This document shows, in pieces, positions 42,412-51,606 of a stretch of DNA of 64,000 nucleotides. Position numbers and translations under genes: made by a program. Source of the DNA: Winogradskyella marina (GTDB lineage Bacteria > Bacteroidota > Bacteroidia > Flavobacteriales > Flavobacteriaceae); NCBI RefSeq assembly GCF_015645385.1, contig NZ_JADOET010000002.1:62001-126000 (forward strand), written 5' to 3'. The number at the start of each line of letters is the position of its first letter. The stretch's first letter is position 1. The notes under the pieces were generated by a model. The model was not told the DNA's origin and ran no database searches. It worked only from the letters and a program-made list of their open reading frames with translations.

Positions 42412-43431
42412 TTATTCTATAACAGTATAATCACCAATACTAATCTTAGTAAACTCGCCATTGTACTTTACATGATTTCCAATCATAGCCTCGTCTAAAT
42501 TAGCGTTTTTAATAGTCGTTTGGTTTTGTATTAAGCTATTTTTAACGGTTGAATTTTGAATCACACAATCCTTACCAATTGAAACATTTGGTCCAACTGT
42601 TGTGTTTTTTAAAACTGTCCCTTTTCCTATGTAACATGGTTCTAATACTGTTGAATTTTCTAAAACAACAGAATCATCAACTAATTGCTCTTCGTTATCT
42701 GATGTTAAAAAACCTAACATTTTTGCGTTAGTGTCTAGTGTCACGGCTTTATTTCCACAATCCATCCACTCGTCAACGGTTCCTGTTTTAAAAATGCGTC
42801 CATCTGCCATCATGCGTTTTATACCATCGTTTATTTGGTACTCGCCACCATTCATAATGTTTTCGTCTAAAATCTCTTGCAATTTCTCTTTTAAAACAGC
42901 TACATCTTTAAAGTAATAAATACCAATAACGGCTTGGTTACTTACAAAGGTTTCTGGTTTCTCTACAAGTTCAACAATATTTTGGTCGTCATTTAATTTT
43001 ACAACACCATAAGCTTCAGGATTCTCTACAGATTTGGTCCAAATAACACTATCTGCTGTTGGATCTAAATCAAACTCAGCTCTAATTAAAGTATCTGCAT
43101 AAGCAATTACAGCAGGACCAGACAACGATGGTTTTGCACTCATAATAGCATGACCAGTTCCTAGAGGTTGATCTTGTCTATAAATAGATGCTTTTGCACC
43201 TAAACCTTCTGCTAATTCAGTTAAACTAGCTACTACATCGTCCCCAAACCAAGCAGGATCGCCTAATACAAAGGCAATTTCTTCAATGGGTTGTTTTAAA
43301 ACTTTAGCAATATCCTTTACTAAACGATGTACTATCGGTTGACCTGCAACAGGAATTAAAGGTTTTGGTACGGTTAAACTGTGTGGTCTTAGGCGAGATC
43401 CTCTGCCTGCCATTGGTACTATTATTTTCAT
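42412..43431 (-). CDS. Sugar-1-phosphate nucleotidyltransferase with left-handed beta-helix
   Basis: A 339-residue enzyme. The N-terminal domain has MAGRGSRLRPHSLTVPKPLI (GxGxRxxP-type nucleotide-binding loop) and GTGHAIMSA, followed by hexapeptide-like repeats (VVLENSTVLEPCYIGKGTVL) from about 255. It resembles glucose-1-phosphate thymidylyl/uridylyltransferases and would make an NDP-sugar for polysaccharide or LPS. The exact nucleotide and sugar cannot be fixed. Neighbouring dut and the flippase lie on the same strand. Confidence 0.87.
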   Translation of the reverse strand: MKIIVPMAGRGSRLRPHSLTVPKPLIPVAGQPIVHRLVKDIAKVLKQPIEEIAFVLGDPAWFGDDVVASLTELAEGLGAKASIYRQDQPLGTGHAIMSAKPSLSGPAVIAYADTLIRAEFDLDPTADSVIWTKSVENPEAYGVVKLNDDQNIVELVEKPETFVSNQAVIGIYYFKDVAVLKEKLQEILDENIMNGGEYQINDGIKRMMADGRIFKTGTVDEWMDCGNKAVTLDTNAKMLGFLTSDNEEQLVDDSVVLENSTVLEPCYIGKGTVLKNTTVGPNVSIGKDCVIQNSTVKNSLIQNQTTIKNANLDEAMIGNHVKYNGEFTKISIGDYTVIE

Positions 43432-43435
43432 CTCT

Positions 43436-43455
43436 ATGCCTGCGAAAGCAGGTAT
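43436..43455. repeat. CCTGCGAAAGCAGG palindrome
   Basis: ATGCCTGCGAAAGCAGGTAT, immediately 5' of the nucleotidyltransferase gene. Together with the copy at 43843 it brackets the GIY-YIG gene. Confidence 0.75.
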
Positions 43456-43511
43456 CTTTTAGGTTAAACTTAATTCCTTTGAATCCCGATAATTATCGTG
43501 AAGGAATCTCT

Positions 43512-43829
43512 TTATTTTGTTCTTAATTTATTATAATTTAAATTCCAGTTGGTGCTTAAATCTGACCAACTAGGATTCATTTCTACTATTAATTCAATTT
43601 TCCAATCTCTTTTCCATTTTTTGAATTGGTTTTCTCGCTTCTCAGCTTTACTTCCATCTTCAAACTCTTCAAAATACACCAACATATCACAATTATATTT
43701 TGCTGTAAATGACTTTGGATACACTTTTAATTGATGTTCTTTTACTCTTTCTTCTATATTATCCGTTACTCCGATATAAATTACTCCATATGGCTTGTTT
43801 GCCATTATATAGACATACCAAAGTTTCAT
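43512..43829 (-). CDS. GIY-YIG domain protein
   Basis: A 105-residue single-domain protein with WYVYIMANKPYGVIYIGVTD (the GIY...YIG strands written as VYI and YIG) followed by NIEERVKEHQLKVYPKSF. The family are small stand-alone GIY-YIG proteins of the UPF0213 type. Catalytic Arg (in the NIEERV helix) and Glu (in FEDGSKAEKRENQFKKW) seem present. Physiological role is unknown. It is flanked on both sides by short palindromes. Confidence 0.88.
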   Translation of the reverse strand: MKLWYVYIMANKPYGVIYIGVTDNIEERVKEHQLKVYPKSFTAKYNCDMLVYFEEFEDGSKAEKRENQFKKWKRDWKIELIVEMNPSWSDLSTNWNLNYNKLRTK

Positions 43830-43842
43830 TCTTATTTATTCA

Positions 43843-43866
43843 GAGATTCCTGCCTTCGCAGGAATT
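43843..43866. repeat. ATTCCTGCCTTCGCAGGAAT palindrome
   Basis: Near-perfect palindrome between dut and the GIY-YIG gene, ending 3 bases before the dut stop. Related copies at 27514, 43436 and 47218. Confidence 0.8.
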
Positions 43867-43868
43867 AG

Positions 43869-44303
43869 TTATTTAGTTCCAGTACTTCCAAAACCACCTT
43901 CACCGCGATCAGTATCAGATAAAACGTCAACCTGCTCCCATTCTGCACGTTCGTGTTTGGCAATAACTAATTGTGCGATACGCTCTCCATTCTGAATCTC
44001 GAAATCCTCATTAGACAAGTTGACTAATATTACACCGATTTCACCTCTATAATCCGCATCAATAGTGCCAGGTGCATTTAAAACTGTGATTCCTTTTTTT
44101 GCCGCTAAGCCACTTCTTGGCCTTACTTGTGCTTCAGTTCCTATTGGTAATTCTATATATAGACCTGTACCAACAATACTGCGTTCTAATGGCTTTAAAA
44201 TTCTAGGTTCCGATAAGTTTGCTCGTAAATCCATACCAGCAGATGCGATGGTTTCGTAATGCGGTAAATTGTGAATTGATTTGTTTATTATTTTAATTTT
44301 CAT
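43869..44303 (-). CDS. dut: dUTP diphosphatase
   Basis: A 144-residue trimeric dUTPase with all five motifs: [51 protein letters not shown] and the C-terminal [10 protein letters not shown]. It hydrolyses dUTP to dUMP, keeping uracil out of DNA and feeding thymidylate synthesis. Start at 44303 gives the canonical length. The gap to the flippase upstream is 93 bp. Confidence 0.97.
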   Translation of the reverse strand: MKIKIINKSIHNLPHYETIASAGMDLRANLSEPRILKPLERSIVGTGLYIELPIGTEAQVRPRSGLAAKKGITVLNAPGTIDADYRGEIGVILVNLSNEDFEIQNGERIAQLVIAKHERAEWEQVDVLSDTDRGEGGFGSTGTK

Positions 44304-44396
44304 AAGTCATTTTTGTCTGTTCGAACGCAGTCGAAAACTATGTAAAACTCTAACCTCAATAACACCCTCTCGTCTGCGCTCGAGAGGACAGAATAA

Positions 44397-45854
44397 TTAA
44401 CGTTTTAACACTTGTTTTAATTCCTTCTTTTCAAGTGAAATAACCAGTCCCAAAAATACAATTAACATTGCAATTCCTATAATATAATTCTCGCGATAGT
44501 TATAGAAAAACACAAATGAAAACACTATAGATACAGAAAGGTATGCGCCTATTTTTTTCAAGTTATAAGGAATTGGATAGTGTTTTTTTCCGAAGTAAAA
44601 CGATAGCAGCATCATAATTAAATACGCTGAAAGTGTTGCTATGGCCGAACCTTTAAAACCTATAATTGGAATTAAGACTACATTTAATACTAAAGTTGTA
44701 ATAGCACCAAGTATTGAAATATAAGCGCCATACTTAGTACGATCTGTTATTTTATACCACACCGAAAGGTTGTGATAAATACCTAAACAAAAATTGGCTA
44801 AAAGTATAAATGGAACAATCCACATGGCTTCGTAATAGGCTTCACTTCGAATTATAAAAGGTTTTAAAACATCTGCAAAAACAACAACGCTTAAAAAGAT
44901 TACAGAACCAAGGGCTACAAAATATTCTAAAATTTTAGCATAATTTTTTTGTGGATTATCTGTTTTAGAATGGCTAAAAAAATACGGTTCTATTCCTAAA
45001 CGAAAGGCGGTTGCAAACAAGGTCATGAATAAAGCCAGCTTGTAACATGCCGAGTACATGCCAATTTGTTGATCAGCAATATCATCTGGTAATAAGTACT
45101 CTAATAAAATACGATCAAAGGTTTCATTAACTGAGTAGGCAATGCCAGCAATAAGCACTGGTATGGCGTAACGCATCATATTTTTCCAAAGAACGGTATC
45201 GAACGTAAACTTAAGTTTTGTATAAAATGGAAGTAATAATAGTAATGTTAGTCCACTTGCAATGACGTTGGAAATAAAGATGTAACTTATTTCAAAATCC
45301 GGCTTATAAATACGATCGAAAACAGAATTACTTTCTGCTAAATCTTTTAAGTATAGCAATAGGAAAACATTGAGCCCAAGATTTACGGCAACATTTAATA
45401 TTTTAATAATAGCATAACGCATTGGTTTTGCTGTAGCGCGCAACCAAGCAAATGGAATAATAACCAAAGCGTCTAATAGCAAAATAATAAAGACTAAATT
45501 GAGGTACTTAAGCTCAATATTTATTAGACTAGAAATTTGATGTCTCAACAGAAAGGTAATTCCGATCAACCCAAAAGAACTGATTATTAATGACATTGCA
45601 GAAGTGCTAGTTACTTTTTCTTGATGGTCTTCTTTATTGAAAAACCTAAAAAAAGCCGTTTCCATGCCGTATGCCAAAACAACATTAAATAACACAAAAT
45701 AAGCAAAGATGAATGATACACGTCCATATTCTTCTACTGAGAGTACAGCTGGATCCGTGTAAAGTGGAACTAAAATAAAACTTAACATTCTAGGCAGTAC
45801 AGTAGCTAAGCCATAAATAAATGTCTGTTTAAAAAGTGATTTGAATCCGCTCAA
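44397..45854 (-). CDS. Oligosaccharide flippase (Wzx/MATE-like)
   Basis: A 485-residue integral membrane protein with about 12-14 predicted helices, beginning MSGFKSLFKQTFIYGLATVL and including the characteristic block RMLSFILVPLYTDPAVLSVE. It belongs to the polysaccharide biosynthesis/Wzx flippase families of the MOP superfamily, which move lipid-linked sugars across the inner membrane. The repeat unit is unknown. A TACTTTTG box is 20 bp upstream. Confidence 0.87.
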   Translation of the reverse strand: MSGFKSLFKQTFIYGLATVLPRMLSFILVPLYTDPAVLSVEEYGRVSFIFAYFVLFNVVLAYGMETAFFRFFNKEDHQEKVTSTSAMSLIISSFGLIGITFLLRHQISSLINIELKYLNLVFIILLLDALVIIPFAWLRATAKPMRYAIIKILNVAVNLGLNVFLLLYLKDLAESNSVFDRIYKPDFEISYIFISNVIASGLTLLLLLPFYTKLKFTFDTVLWKNMMRYAIPVLIAGIAYSVNETFDRILLEYLLPDDIADQQIGMYSACYKLALFMTLFATAFRLGIEPYFFSHSKTDNPQKNYAKILEYFVALGSVIFLSVVVFADVLKPFIIRSEAYYEAMWIVPFILLANFCLGIYHNLSVWYKITDRTKYGAYISILGAITTLVLNVVLIPIIGFKGSAIATLSAYLIMMLLSFYFGKKHYPIPYNLKKIGAYLSVSIVFSFVFFYNYRENYIIGIAMLIVFLGLVISLEKKELKQVLKR

Positions 45855-46216
45855 TGTATTTATCTTATTGAGTTCAAAAGTATTGAAATAATTTGAGACC
45901 TTATGACTTTCAAAACATCAATAATTAAAACATTAGTTGACACAAACACTAGAAATAAAAATAAAAACAGGCTTTCTTTTACGACCAACTTTAATTCCTA
46001 CAACGCATTCTATAAATTGAATAGGTGTTACCTTAAAAGGTGTGGATTAATCGCGTAGTGCTGTTATTGCTTTTGGACTAGAATAGTAAAAAGTGACGGA
46101 TAAAGCGCGTGGCAAAACAATGACGAAAGTTGACTTTCTTAGGCCTTTCCTATTGTTATTGGTTAAGATGTAACAAACGACAACTATAGGTTTTATAACA
46201 TTTTAATTTAAGTCAT
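45855..46216. other. Gene-free stretch between the flippase and atpG
   Basis: No frame with coding character and no recognisable RNA. Apart from the flippase promoter box (45875-45882) only a small TACCTTAAAAGGTG palindrome near 46028 stands out. Confidence 0.6.
45875..45882 (-). promoter_or_regulatory. Candidate -7 box for the flippase gene
   Basis: CAAAAGTA on the plus strand is TACTTTTG on the minus strand (TAnnTTTG), 20 bp before the ATG. Confidence 0.45.
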
Positions 46217-46247
46217 AAAAAAACCTAACTCGTTAAAGTTAGGTTTT
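46217..46247 (-). terminator. Terminator of the ATP synthase operon
   Basis: AAACCTAACT-CGTTAA-AGTTAGGTTT with an A run on the left (T run on the minus strand), 54 bp after the atpG stop. Confidence 0.88.
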
Positions 46248-46300
46248 ATAATATTCTTTATGAGACACTAAGACTAAATTCAATGTATCATAAGCTACAT

Positions 46301-47161
46301 TTAATTATTTAAAGCTTCAGCACCACCAACAATCTCTAAGATCTCATTAGTAATAGCCGCTTGACGTGCTTTGTTATAAGTTAACTTAAGTTGATCTCTT
46401 AATTCTGTTGCGTTATCTGTTGCTTTATGCATCGCTGTCATACGTGCACCATGTTCTGACGCAAAAGAATCTCTAATCCCTTTATATAATTGTGTTTTTA
46501 ACGACTTAGGGATTAATTCTTCTACAATTTCTATTTTAGAAGGTTCAAAAATATAATCTAAAGTAACGTTTTCATCAGTTTCTACAGGTACAATTGGTAA
46601 AAACTGTTCCGTCATTACTATTTGAGTTGCTGCATTCTTAAAGTGATTATAAACGATTTCAATTTTATCGAACTCACCTGTTTCAAATTTTTCCATTAGC
46701 ATTTCTGCTATCTCAGAAACATTATCGAACGTTAAGTCGTCGTAAATTTCACTTTTGTTTGCTATAACTCTATCTTGTTTTGCAAACGCATCATTGGCTT
46801 TTTTACCAATAGCTAAAATCGAAACATTTTTAGTGGCGTAAACATTATTAATCAAATTACTCGTTTGTTTAATAATATTAGAATTAAAAGCACCACATAA
46901 GCCTCTATTAGATGTCACAGCCACAATAAGTACATTTTCAACTTCGCGTTGCTCTGCATACTTACTTCCAGTGTTTTCGTCTAAAGTTGCACTTAAGCTC
47001 TGAAGCAATTCCGATAACTTATTAGAATAAGGGCGCATTGCAGTAATAGCATCTTGAGCTTTCTTTAACTTAGCAGCAGATACCATTTTCATGGCACTAG
47101 TAATCTGCATCGTTGAAGATACCGATGATATTCTGTTTCTAATTTCCTTTAAATTCGCCAT
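46301..47161 (-). CDS. atpG: ATP synthase F1 subunit gamma
   Basis: A 286-residue central-stalk protein with the N-terminal helix MANLKEIRNRISSVSSTMQI TSAMKMVSAAKLKKAQ segment and the C-terminal ASEHGARMTAMHKATDNA helix. It rotates inside alpha3beta3. It is the last gene of the atp cluster and is followed by a strong terminator. An 84-bp gap with a short palindrome separates it from atpA. Confidence 0.97.
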   Translation of the reverse strand: MANLKEIRNRISSVSSTMQITSAMKMVSAAKLKKAQDAITAMRPYSNKLSELLQSLSATLDENTGSKYAEQREVENVLIVAVTSNRGLCGAFNSNIIKQTSNLINNVYATKNVSILAIGKKANDAFAKQDRVIANKSEIYDDLTFDNVSEIAEMLMEKFETGEFDKIEIVYNHFKNAATQIVMTEQFLPIVPVETDENVTLDYIFEPSKIEIVEELIPKSLKTQLYKGIRDSFASEHGARMTAMHKATDNATELRDQLKLTYNKARQAAITNEILEIVGGAEALNN

Positions 47162-47217
47162 AATCTGTTTTTCTCATTACGCATTAAATGCGTCTTCAAT
47201 TATATTAACTCAAACAT

Positions 47218-47243
47218 GAGATTCCTACTTTCGCAGGAATGAC
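47218..47243. repeat. ATTCCTACTTTCGCAGGAAT palindrome between atpA and atpG
   Basis: GAGATTCCTACTTTCGCAGG and AATGAC form an imperfect copy of the CCTGCNNNCGCAGG family, placed 3 bases beyond the atpA stop codon. Confidence 0.75.
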
Positions 47244-47245
47244 AA

Positions 47246-48826
47246 CTATGCTCTATACTTCGCTGAAAGTTCCTTAGACACATTCGTCAACACATCAATA
47301 ACCTCATCAGTTAATTTTCCTGCCTTAAGCGTGTCTAAAGTATCTCTATGCTTTGCATTTAAGAACTCTAAATAATCGCGTTCAAATTCTTTTACTTTCT
47401 CTACAGGCACATCTTTTAATAAGTTCTTAGAACCTGCATAAATGATAGCCACCTGATCTTCTACTTTAAAAGGATCATTTTGCGCTTGTTTTAGGATTTC
47501 AACATTTCGCTTACCTTTATTAATTACGTTTAAAGTAACGGCATCTAAATCAGAACCAAACTTAGCAAACGCTTCTAATTCACGATACTGTGCTTGATCT
47601 AATTTTAACGTACCAGATACTTTTTTCATAGACTTAATCTGTGCATTACCACCAACACGAGATACAGAAATACCTACGTTAATTGCTGGACGAACACCAG
47701 AGTTAAATAAATCACCATCTAAGAAAATCTGACCATCTGTAATAGAAATTACGTTGGTAGGAATATATGCTGAAACGTCACCTGCTTGTGTTTCAATAAT
47801 TGGTAAAGCTGTTAATGAACCACCACCTTTTACCATTGGCTTTAACACCTCTGGAAGGTCATTCATTTCTTTAGCAATCTCATCGTTATTGATAATCTTA
47901 GCAGAACGCTCTAATAATCTTGAGTGTAAGTAAAATACATCACCAGGATATGCCTCACGTCCTGGTGGACGTCTTAATAATAAAGATACCTCACGGTAAG
48001 CAACGGCTTGTTTTGATAAATCATCAAATACAATTAACGCTGGACGACCAGTATCTCTAAAGTACTCTCCAATAGAAGCTCCTGTCATAGGTGCCCAAAC
48101 TTGCATTGCTGCAGGATCTGAAGCGTTAGCCGCAACTATTGTAGTGTAAGCTAAAGCTCCTTTTTCTTCTAAAGTTTTAGCAATTAAAGCTACTGTAGAA
48201 GCCTTTTGACCTACAGCAACATATATACAATATACAGGTTCACCTGCATCGTAAAATTCTTTTTGATTTAAGATCGCATCAATACAAACTGCTGTTTTAC
48301 CAGTTTGACGGTCACCAATAACCAACTCACGTTGTCCTCTACCCACTGGAATCATAGCATCAATTGCTTTAATACCTGTTTGTAATGGTTCTGTTACTGG
48401 TTCTCTATAGATAACACCAGGTGCTTTACGCTCTAATGGCATTTCATAAGTATCTCCAGTTATTGGACCTTTACCGTCAATAGGATTACCTAAAGTATCT
48501 ACAACACGTCCAACAATACCTTCACCTACTTTAACAGAGGCGATACGTCCTGTACGTTTTACTGTAGAGCCTTCTTTAATTCCAATTGAAGTTCCTAAAA
48601 GTACAATACCTACATTATCTTCCTCAAGGTTAAGAACGATACCTTCTGCACCACCTTCAAATTCGACTAATTCACCATATTGTGTATTAGCTAATCCATA
48701 TGCACGTACAATACCATCACCTACGGTTAATACTGTTCCTACTTCATCTAATGAAGCACCTGCTTCAAAACCTGAAAGTTGTTGTTTTAAGATTGCTGAT
48801 ATTTCAGCTGGTTTTACTTCTGCCAT
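47246..48826 (-). CDS. atpA: ATP synthase F1 subunit alpha
   Basis: A 526-residue non-catalytic nucleotide-binding subunit with Walker A GDRQTGKT (171-178) and the [20 protein letters not shown] segment. The length is slightly above E. coli alpha (513) but typical of Bacteroidota. It is encoded 56 bp after atpH. The beta subunit (atpD) is not in this cluster. Confidence 0.98.
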   Translation of the reverse strand: MAEVKPAEISAILKQQLSGFEAGASLDEVGTVLTVGDGIVRAYGLANTQYGELVEFEGGAEGIVLNLEEDNVGIVLLGTSIGIKEGSTVKRTGRIASVKVGEGIVGRVVDTLGNPIDGKGPITGDTYEMPLERKAPGVIYREPVTEPLQTGIKAIDAMIPVGRGQRELVIGDRQTGKTAVCIDAILNQKEFYDAGEPVYCIYVAVGQKASTVALIAKTLEEKGALAYTTIVAANASDPAAMQVWAPMTGASIGEYFRDTGRPALIVFDDLSKQAVAYREVSLLLRRPPGREAYPGDVFYLHSRLLERSAKIINNDEIAKEMNDLPEVLKPMVKGGGSLTALPIIETQAGDVSAYIPTNVISITDGQIFLDGDLFNSGVRPAINVGISVSRVGGNAQIKSMKKVSGTLKLDQAQYRELEAFAKFGSDLDAVTLNVINKGKRNVEILKQAQNDPFKVEDQVAIIYAGSKNLLKDVPVEKVKEFERDYLEFLNAKHRDTLDTLKAGKLTDEVIDVLTNVSKELSAKYRA

Positions 48827-48882
48827 CTTTGTTTAGATATTAGACGTTAAATGTGAGACGATAAACGTCTACGCTAACGCTT

Positions 48883-49419
48883 TTAATTTAATGTAAATTC
48901 TCTTTTTAATTTATCGAGTTTGTTTGCAATACTAGCGTTATACTGAATATCTCCAACTCGTAATATGAAACCACCTAAAATGTTTTCATCTATAATATTT
49001 TCTACTTCAGCGTCTTTTCCTGTAAGTTCTTTAACTTTAGCTAATACTTTCGTTTTTAACTCCTCTGTTAATGGAACTGCTGTTGTAACTGTTGCTACTT
49101 GGCTACCTCTTAGTTCATCGTATAACTGAATATAACTTATGGCAACATCATTTAATAACGCCAATCTTTTATTAGCAATTAAAGTATCTATTAAATTAGT
49201 GGTTGCATCATTAGCATTTTTGAAAACTGCTAATAATACCTCCTTTTTATCTGTAGATCTTACAACAGGACTTTGAAGCATTTGATTTAATTCTCCGCTC
49301 TCAGCAATAGTGTTTTTGATTAATTTCATATCACTATTTACCGCTTCTGCAGATTTTTGATCTGTTGCTATGCTTAAAACCGCTTTAGCATATCTTATGG
49401 CTGCTCTTGATCCTGACAT
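48883..49419 (-). CDS. atpH: ATP synthase F1 subunit delta
   Basis: A 178-residue peripheral-stalk protein with the N-terminal GSRAAIRYAKAVLSIATDQK helix bundle and a C-terminal beta/alpha part (VENIIDENILGGFILRVGDI). The ATG at 49419 (MSGSRAA) is chosen over an in-frame ATG 12 bases upstream because it gives the usual N terminus; a CCCACATCGTGGG hairpin lies at the upstream one. It links F1 to subunit b. Confidence 0.95.
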   Translation of the reverse strand: MSGSRAAIRYAKAVLSIATDQKSAEAVNSDMKLIKNTIAESGELNQMLQSPVVRSTDKKEVLLAVFKNANDATTNLIDTLIANKRLALLNDVAISYIQLYDELRGSQVATVTTAVPLTEELKTKVLAKVKELTGKDAEVENIIDENILGGFILRVGDIQYNASIANKLDKLKREFTLN

Positions 49420-49494
49420 ATTTATGCCCACGATGTGGGTGACTTTTAATTATACTTCAATGATTATCGATTTGAACTTACGCTCAACGATACT

Positions 49495-49989
49495 TTAATT
49501 TAACTTTGCCTCACCTAACATAGACTCAACTAATTCTAATTGCTTGTCTTTATTAGATAATTCATTACGCACTACTTTTTCAGCGATATCTAAAGATAAG
49601 CCTGCAACATGACTTTTTAATTCTGCCATTGCTACTTTCTTTTCGGTTACAATAGCTTCTTGAGCTTGAGTAATCATTTTATCAGCTTGTGCCTGAGCCT
49701 CTTCTTTAGCATCAGCAATCATTTTGTTCTTCATTTCACGCGCCTCTTTCAACATGCTTTCACGTTCGTTACGCGCTTCTTGTAAAATACGCTCGTTATC
49801 CGCTTTAAGATTTTCCATCTCTCTCCGTGCGCTTTCGGCAGATGCTAAGGCAGTTTTTATACCTTCTTCTCTTTCCTCAACAGCTCCTAAAATAGGTTTC
49901 CAAGCAAATTTTCTTAATACAATAAGTAGTATTATAAAAGTTACTAACGACCAAAATACGAGACCAAGTTCTGGTTTAATTATATCCAT
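49495..49989 (-). CDS. atpF: ATP synthase F0 subunit b
   Basis: A 164-residue subunit with one N-terminal membrane helix (about 9-27, VFWSLVTFIILLIVLRKFAW) and a long charged coiled coil (30-164), the peripheral stalk. It follows atpE after a 131-bp gap containing two terminator-like hairpins, so its expression may be lower than that of atpE. Confidence 0.95.
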   Translation of the reverse strand: MDIIKPELGLVFWSLVTFIILLIVLRKFAWKPILGAVEEREEGIKTALASAESARREMENLKADNERILQEARNERESMLKEAREMKNKMIADAKEEAQAQADKMITQAQEAIVTEKKVAMAELKSHVAGLSLDIAEKVVRNELSNKDKQLELVESMLGEAKLN

Positions 49990-50039
49990 ACTGTTTTATT
50001 TATATAACTTAAGTTTTATTCTATATGACTAATTAGGTC

Positions 50040-50068
50040 AAAAAACGATTCTCTATAGCTCTAGAGAA
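50040..50068 (-). terminator. Second terminator-like hairpin between atpE and atpF
   Basis: ATTCTCTA-tagctc-TAGAGAAT (50047-50068), followed on the minus strand by CGTTTTT. It is 51 bp before the atpF start. Confidence 0.6.
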
Positions 50069-50074
50069 TTAAAG

Positions 50075-50107
50075 TAAAAACACAGAAGCAGCCAACCGCT
50101 ACTTCTG
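50075..50107 (-). terminator. First terminator-like hairpin between atpE and atpF
   Basis: ACAGAAG(cAG)CCAACC(GCTa)CTTCTGT, 50081-50107, followed on the minus strand by a GTTTTTAC run. It starts 13 bases after the atpE stop. Confidence 0.65.
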
Positions 50108-50120
50108 TATCTTAGTCTTC

Positions 50121-50330
50121 TTATCCTTGTAATAAAGCAACAACAACACCGAATAATGCAACAGCTTCAATAAAAGCTGCTAAAATAAGGGCTGAAGTTT
50201 GGATTTTTCCTTGGATTTCTGGTTGGCGTGCCATAGCTTCCATAGCTGAGCTACCAACTTTTCCAATTCCCATTCCTGCTCCAATTACTGCGATACCAGC
50301 TCCAATAGCTGCGATTCCTGTAATAGTCAT
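50121..50330 (-). CDS. atpE: ATP synthase F0 subunit c
   Basis: A 69-residue hairpin of two membrane helices. The first carries the glycine-rich GIAAIGAGIAVIGAGMGIGK, the polar loop is ARQPEIQGK, and the ion-carrying glutamate is in LAAFIEAVALFG. The Q and ES pattern of sodium-binding rings (GxGQ, xES) is missing (GIGK, IEA), so proton coupling is inferred. Its position between two F0 genes is canonical, but it is separated from atpF by unusual hairpins. Confidence 0.97.
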   Translation of the reverse strand: MTITGIAAIGAGIAVIGAGMGIGKVGSSAMEAMARQPEIQGKIQTSALILAAFIEAVALFGVVVALLQG

Positions 50331-50360
50331 AATATAAAATTTAAATTAGTAATATTTAGT

Positions 50361-51461
50361 TTAATGTGCTTCTTCTGTTGCCATTCCAAAATAAAGGGCA
50401 GACAATATTGTAAATATATATGCTTGTATTGCTGTTACTAATATCTCGATAATAATAATAAACAATGAAAAACCTACTGATATTGGCGCTACAGCATAGC
50501 TCTTAAATATAAAAATCAGAGACATTAATGCCAATACAATAATATGACCTGCTGTAATATTAGCAAACAGACGAATCATTAGCGATATAGGTTTAACAAA
50601 CATCCCAACAATCTCTATAGGCATTAAAAATATTTTCATCGGCACCGGAACTCCTGGCATCCAAAATATGTGTTTCCAATAATTTTTATTACCGCTCAAA
50701 GTGGTAATTACAAACGTACACAATGCCATAGCGCATGTAAATGCAATATTACCTGTAAGGTTAGCACCATTAAGTATTGGAATTAATCCAAAAATATTAT
50801 TTATCCATATAAAGAAAAATACGGTTAACAAATAAGGCATAAAGCGCTTATACTTGTGCTCACCTATCATAGGAATAGCAATGTCGTCTCTGACAAAAAG
50901 AACTAAAGGCTCAATAAAACTAGCAATACCTTTAGGAACATTCTCTCCAGATTTTTTATAGTGTTTTGCGGCCGTCATAAAAATAAGTAACAGTACTATA
51001 ACTGACACCCACATCATAAAGACATTCTTGGTCACTGATAAATCTACAATTGGTCTCGAAGCATTTGTTGGATGGTGATCTGCATCATAAGCAACCGCCG
51101 TTTCACCTTCGTTAAGCACGTATATCTTCTCGTGCACGTTAGCGAATTTTTGGCCATCTTTTTCTACAACTACATTTCCATTATAGTCATACTCAAATTC
51201 AGAGGATAAAAAGGTTGTAAATCCTTGATCTGTATAAAGAATTATAGGCAAAGGAATATTTATATGAGTTTCATTCTCCTGCCCCTTATGTAAGGTGGCA
51301 ATATGAAAACCATAAGCATCCTTAACGTGATGCAAAATCATTGCTTTTGAGTCAAACTTTTCTGAATCTCCTGTGTCTTCACTCTGCTTAGCAAAACTGA
51401 AGCTAAAAACAGTTAAAAACAAAACAGTAAAAAGGGTGCGCTTTAAGGTGCTTAATGTCAT
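50361..51461 (-). CDS. atpB: ATP synthase F0 subunit a
   Basis: A 366-residue membrane protein with an N-terminal signal-peptide-like stretch (LFTVLFLTVFSFSFA) and a roughly 110-residue non-membrane extension before the helices, as in other Bacteroidota. The essential arginine lies in SLMIRLFANITAGH, against the c-ring glutamate. The TACATTTG promoter 39 bp upstream serves the atp genes. The a subunit forms the proton half-channels. Confidence 0.96.
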   Translation of the reverse strand: MTLSTLKRTLFTVLFLTVFSFSFAKQSEDTGDSEKFDSKAMILHHVKDAYGFHIATLHKGQENETHINIPLPIILYTDQGFTTFLSSEFEYDYNGNVVVEKDGQKFANVHEKIYVLNEGETAVAYDADHHPTNASRPIVDLSVTKNVFMMWVSVIVLLLIFMTAAKHYKKSGENVPKGIASFIEPLVLFVRDDIAIPMIGEHKYKRFMPYLLTVFFFIWINNIFGLIPILNGANLTGNIAFTCAMALCTFVITTLSGNKNYWKHIFWMPGVPVPMKIFLMPIEIVGMFVKPISLMIRLFANITAGHIIVLALMSLIFIFKSYAVAPISVGFSLFIIIIEILVTAIQAYIFTILSALYFGMATEEAH

Positions 51462-51499
51462 TATTTACGGCTTTAAAATACCTTCTTTTAAATTTCATG

Positions 51500-51530
51500 C
51501 AAATGTACGTACATTAAATGAATTGACAAA
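51500..51530 (-). promoter_or_regulatory. Promoter of atpB and the downstream atp genes
   Basis: On the minus strand: TTTG (51530-51527), a 19-bp spacer and TACATTTG (51507-51500). This is a textbook Bacteroidota promoter 39 bp before atpB. The genes for the DUF6168-like protein, AtpZ and bactofilin are upstream of it, so it is internal to the longer gene string. Confidence 0.75.
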
Positions 51531-51606
51531 CAATAATTTTTCTATAATTTATAATTACTGTTTTACTATGGAAACCGTTGATTTATAAGTTTTAAAAAAA
51601 CAAACT

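Noticed and set aside
45855-46216. Decayed insertion sequence or small gene upstream of atpG
   Set aside because: No transposase remnant, target duplication or coding frame could be recognised.
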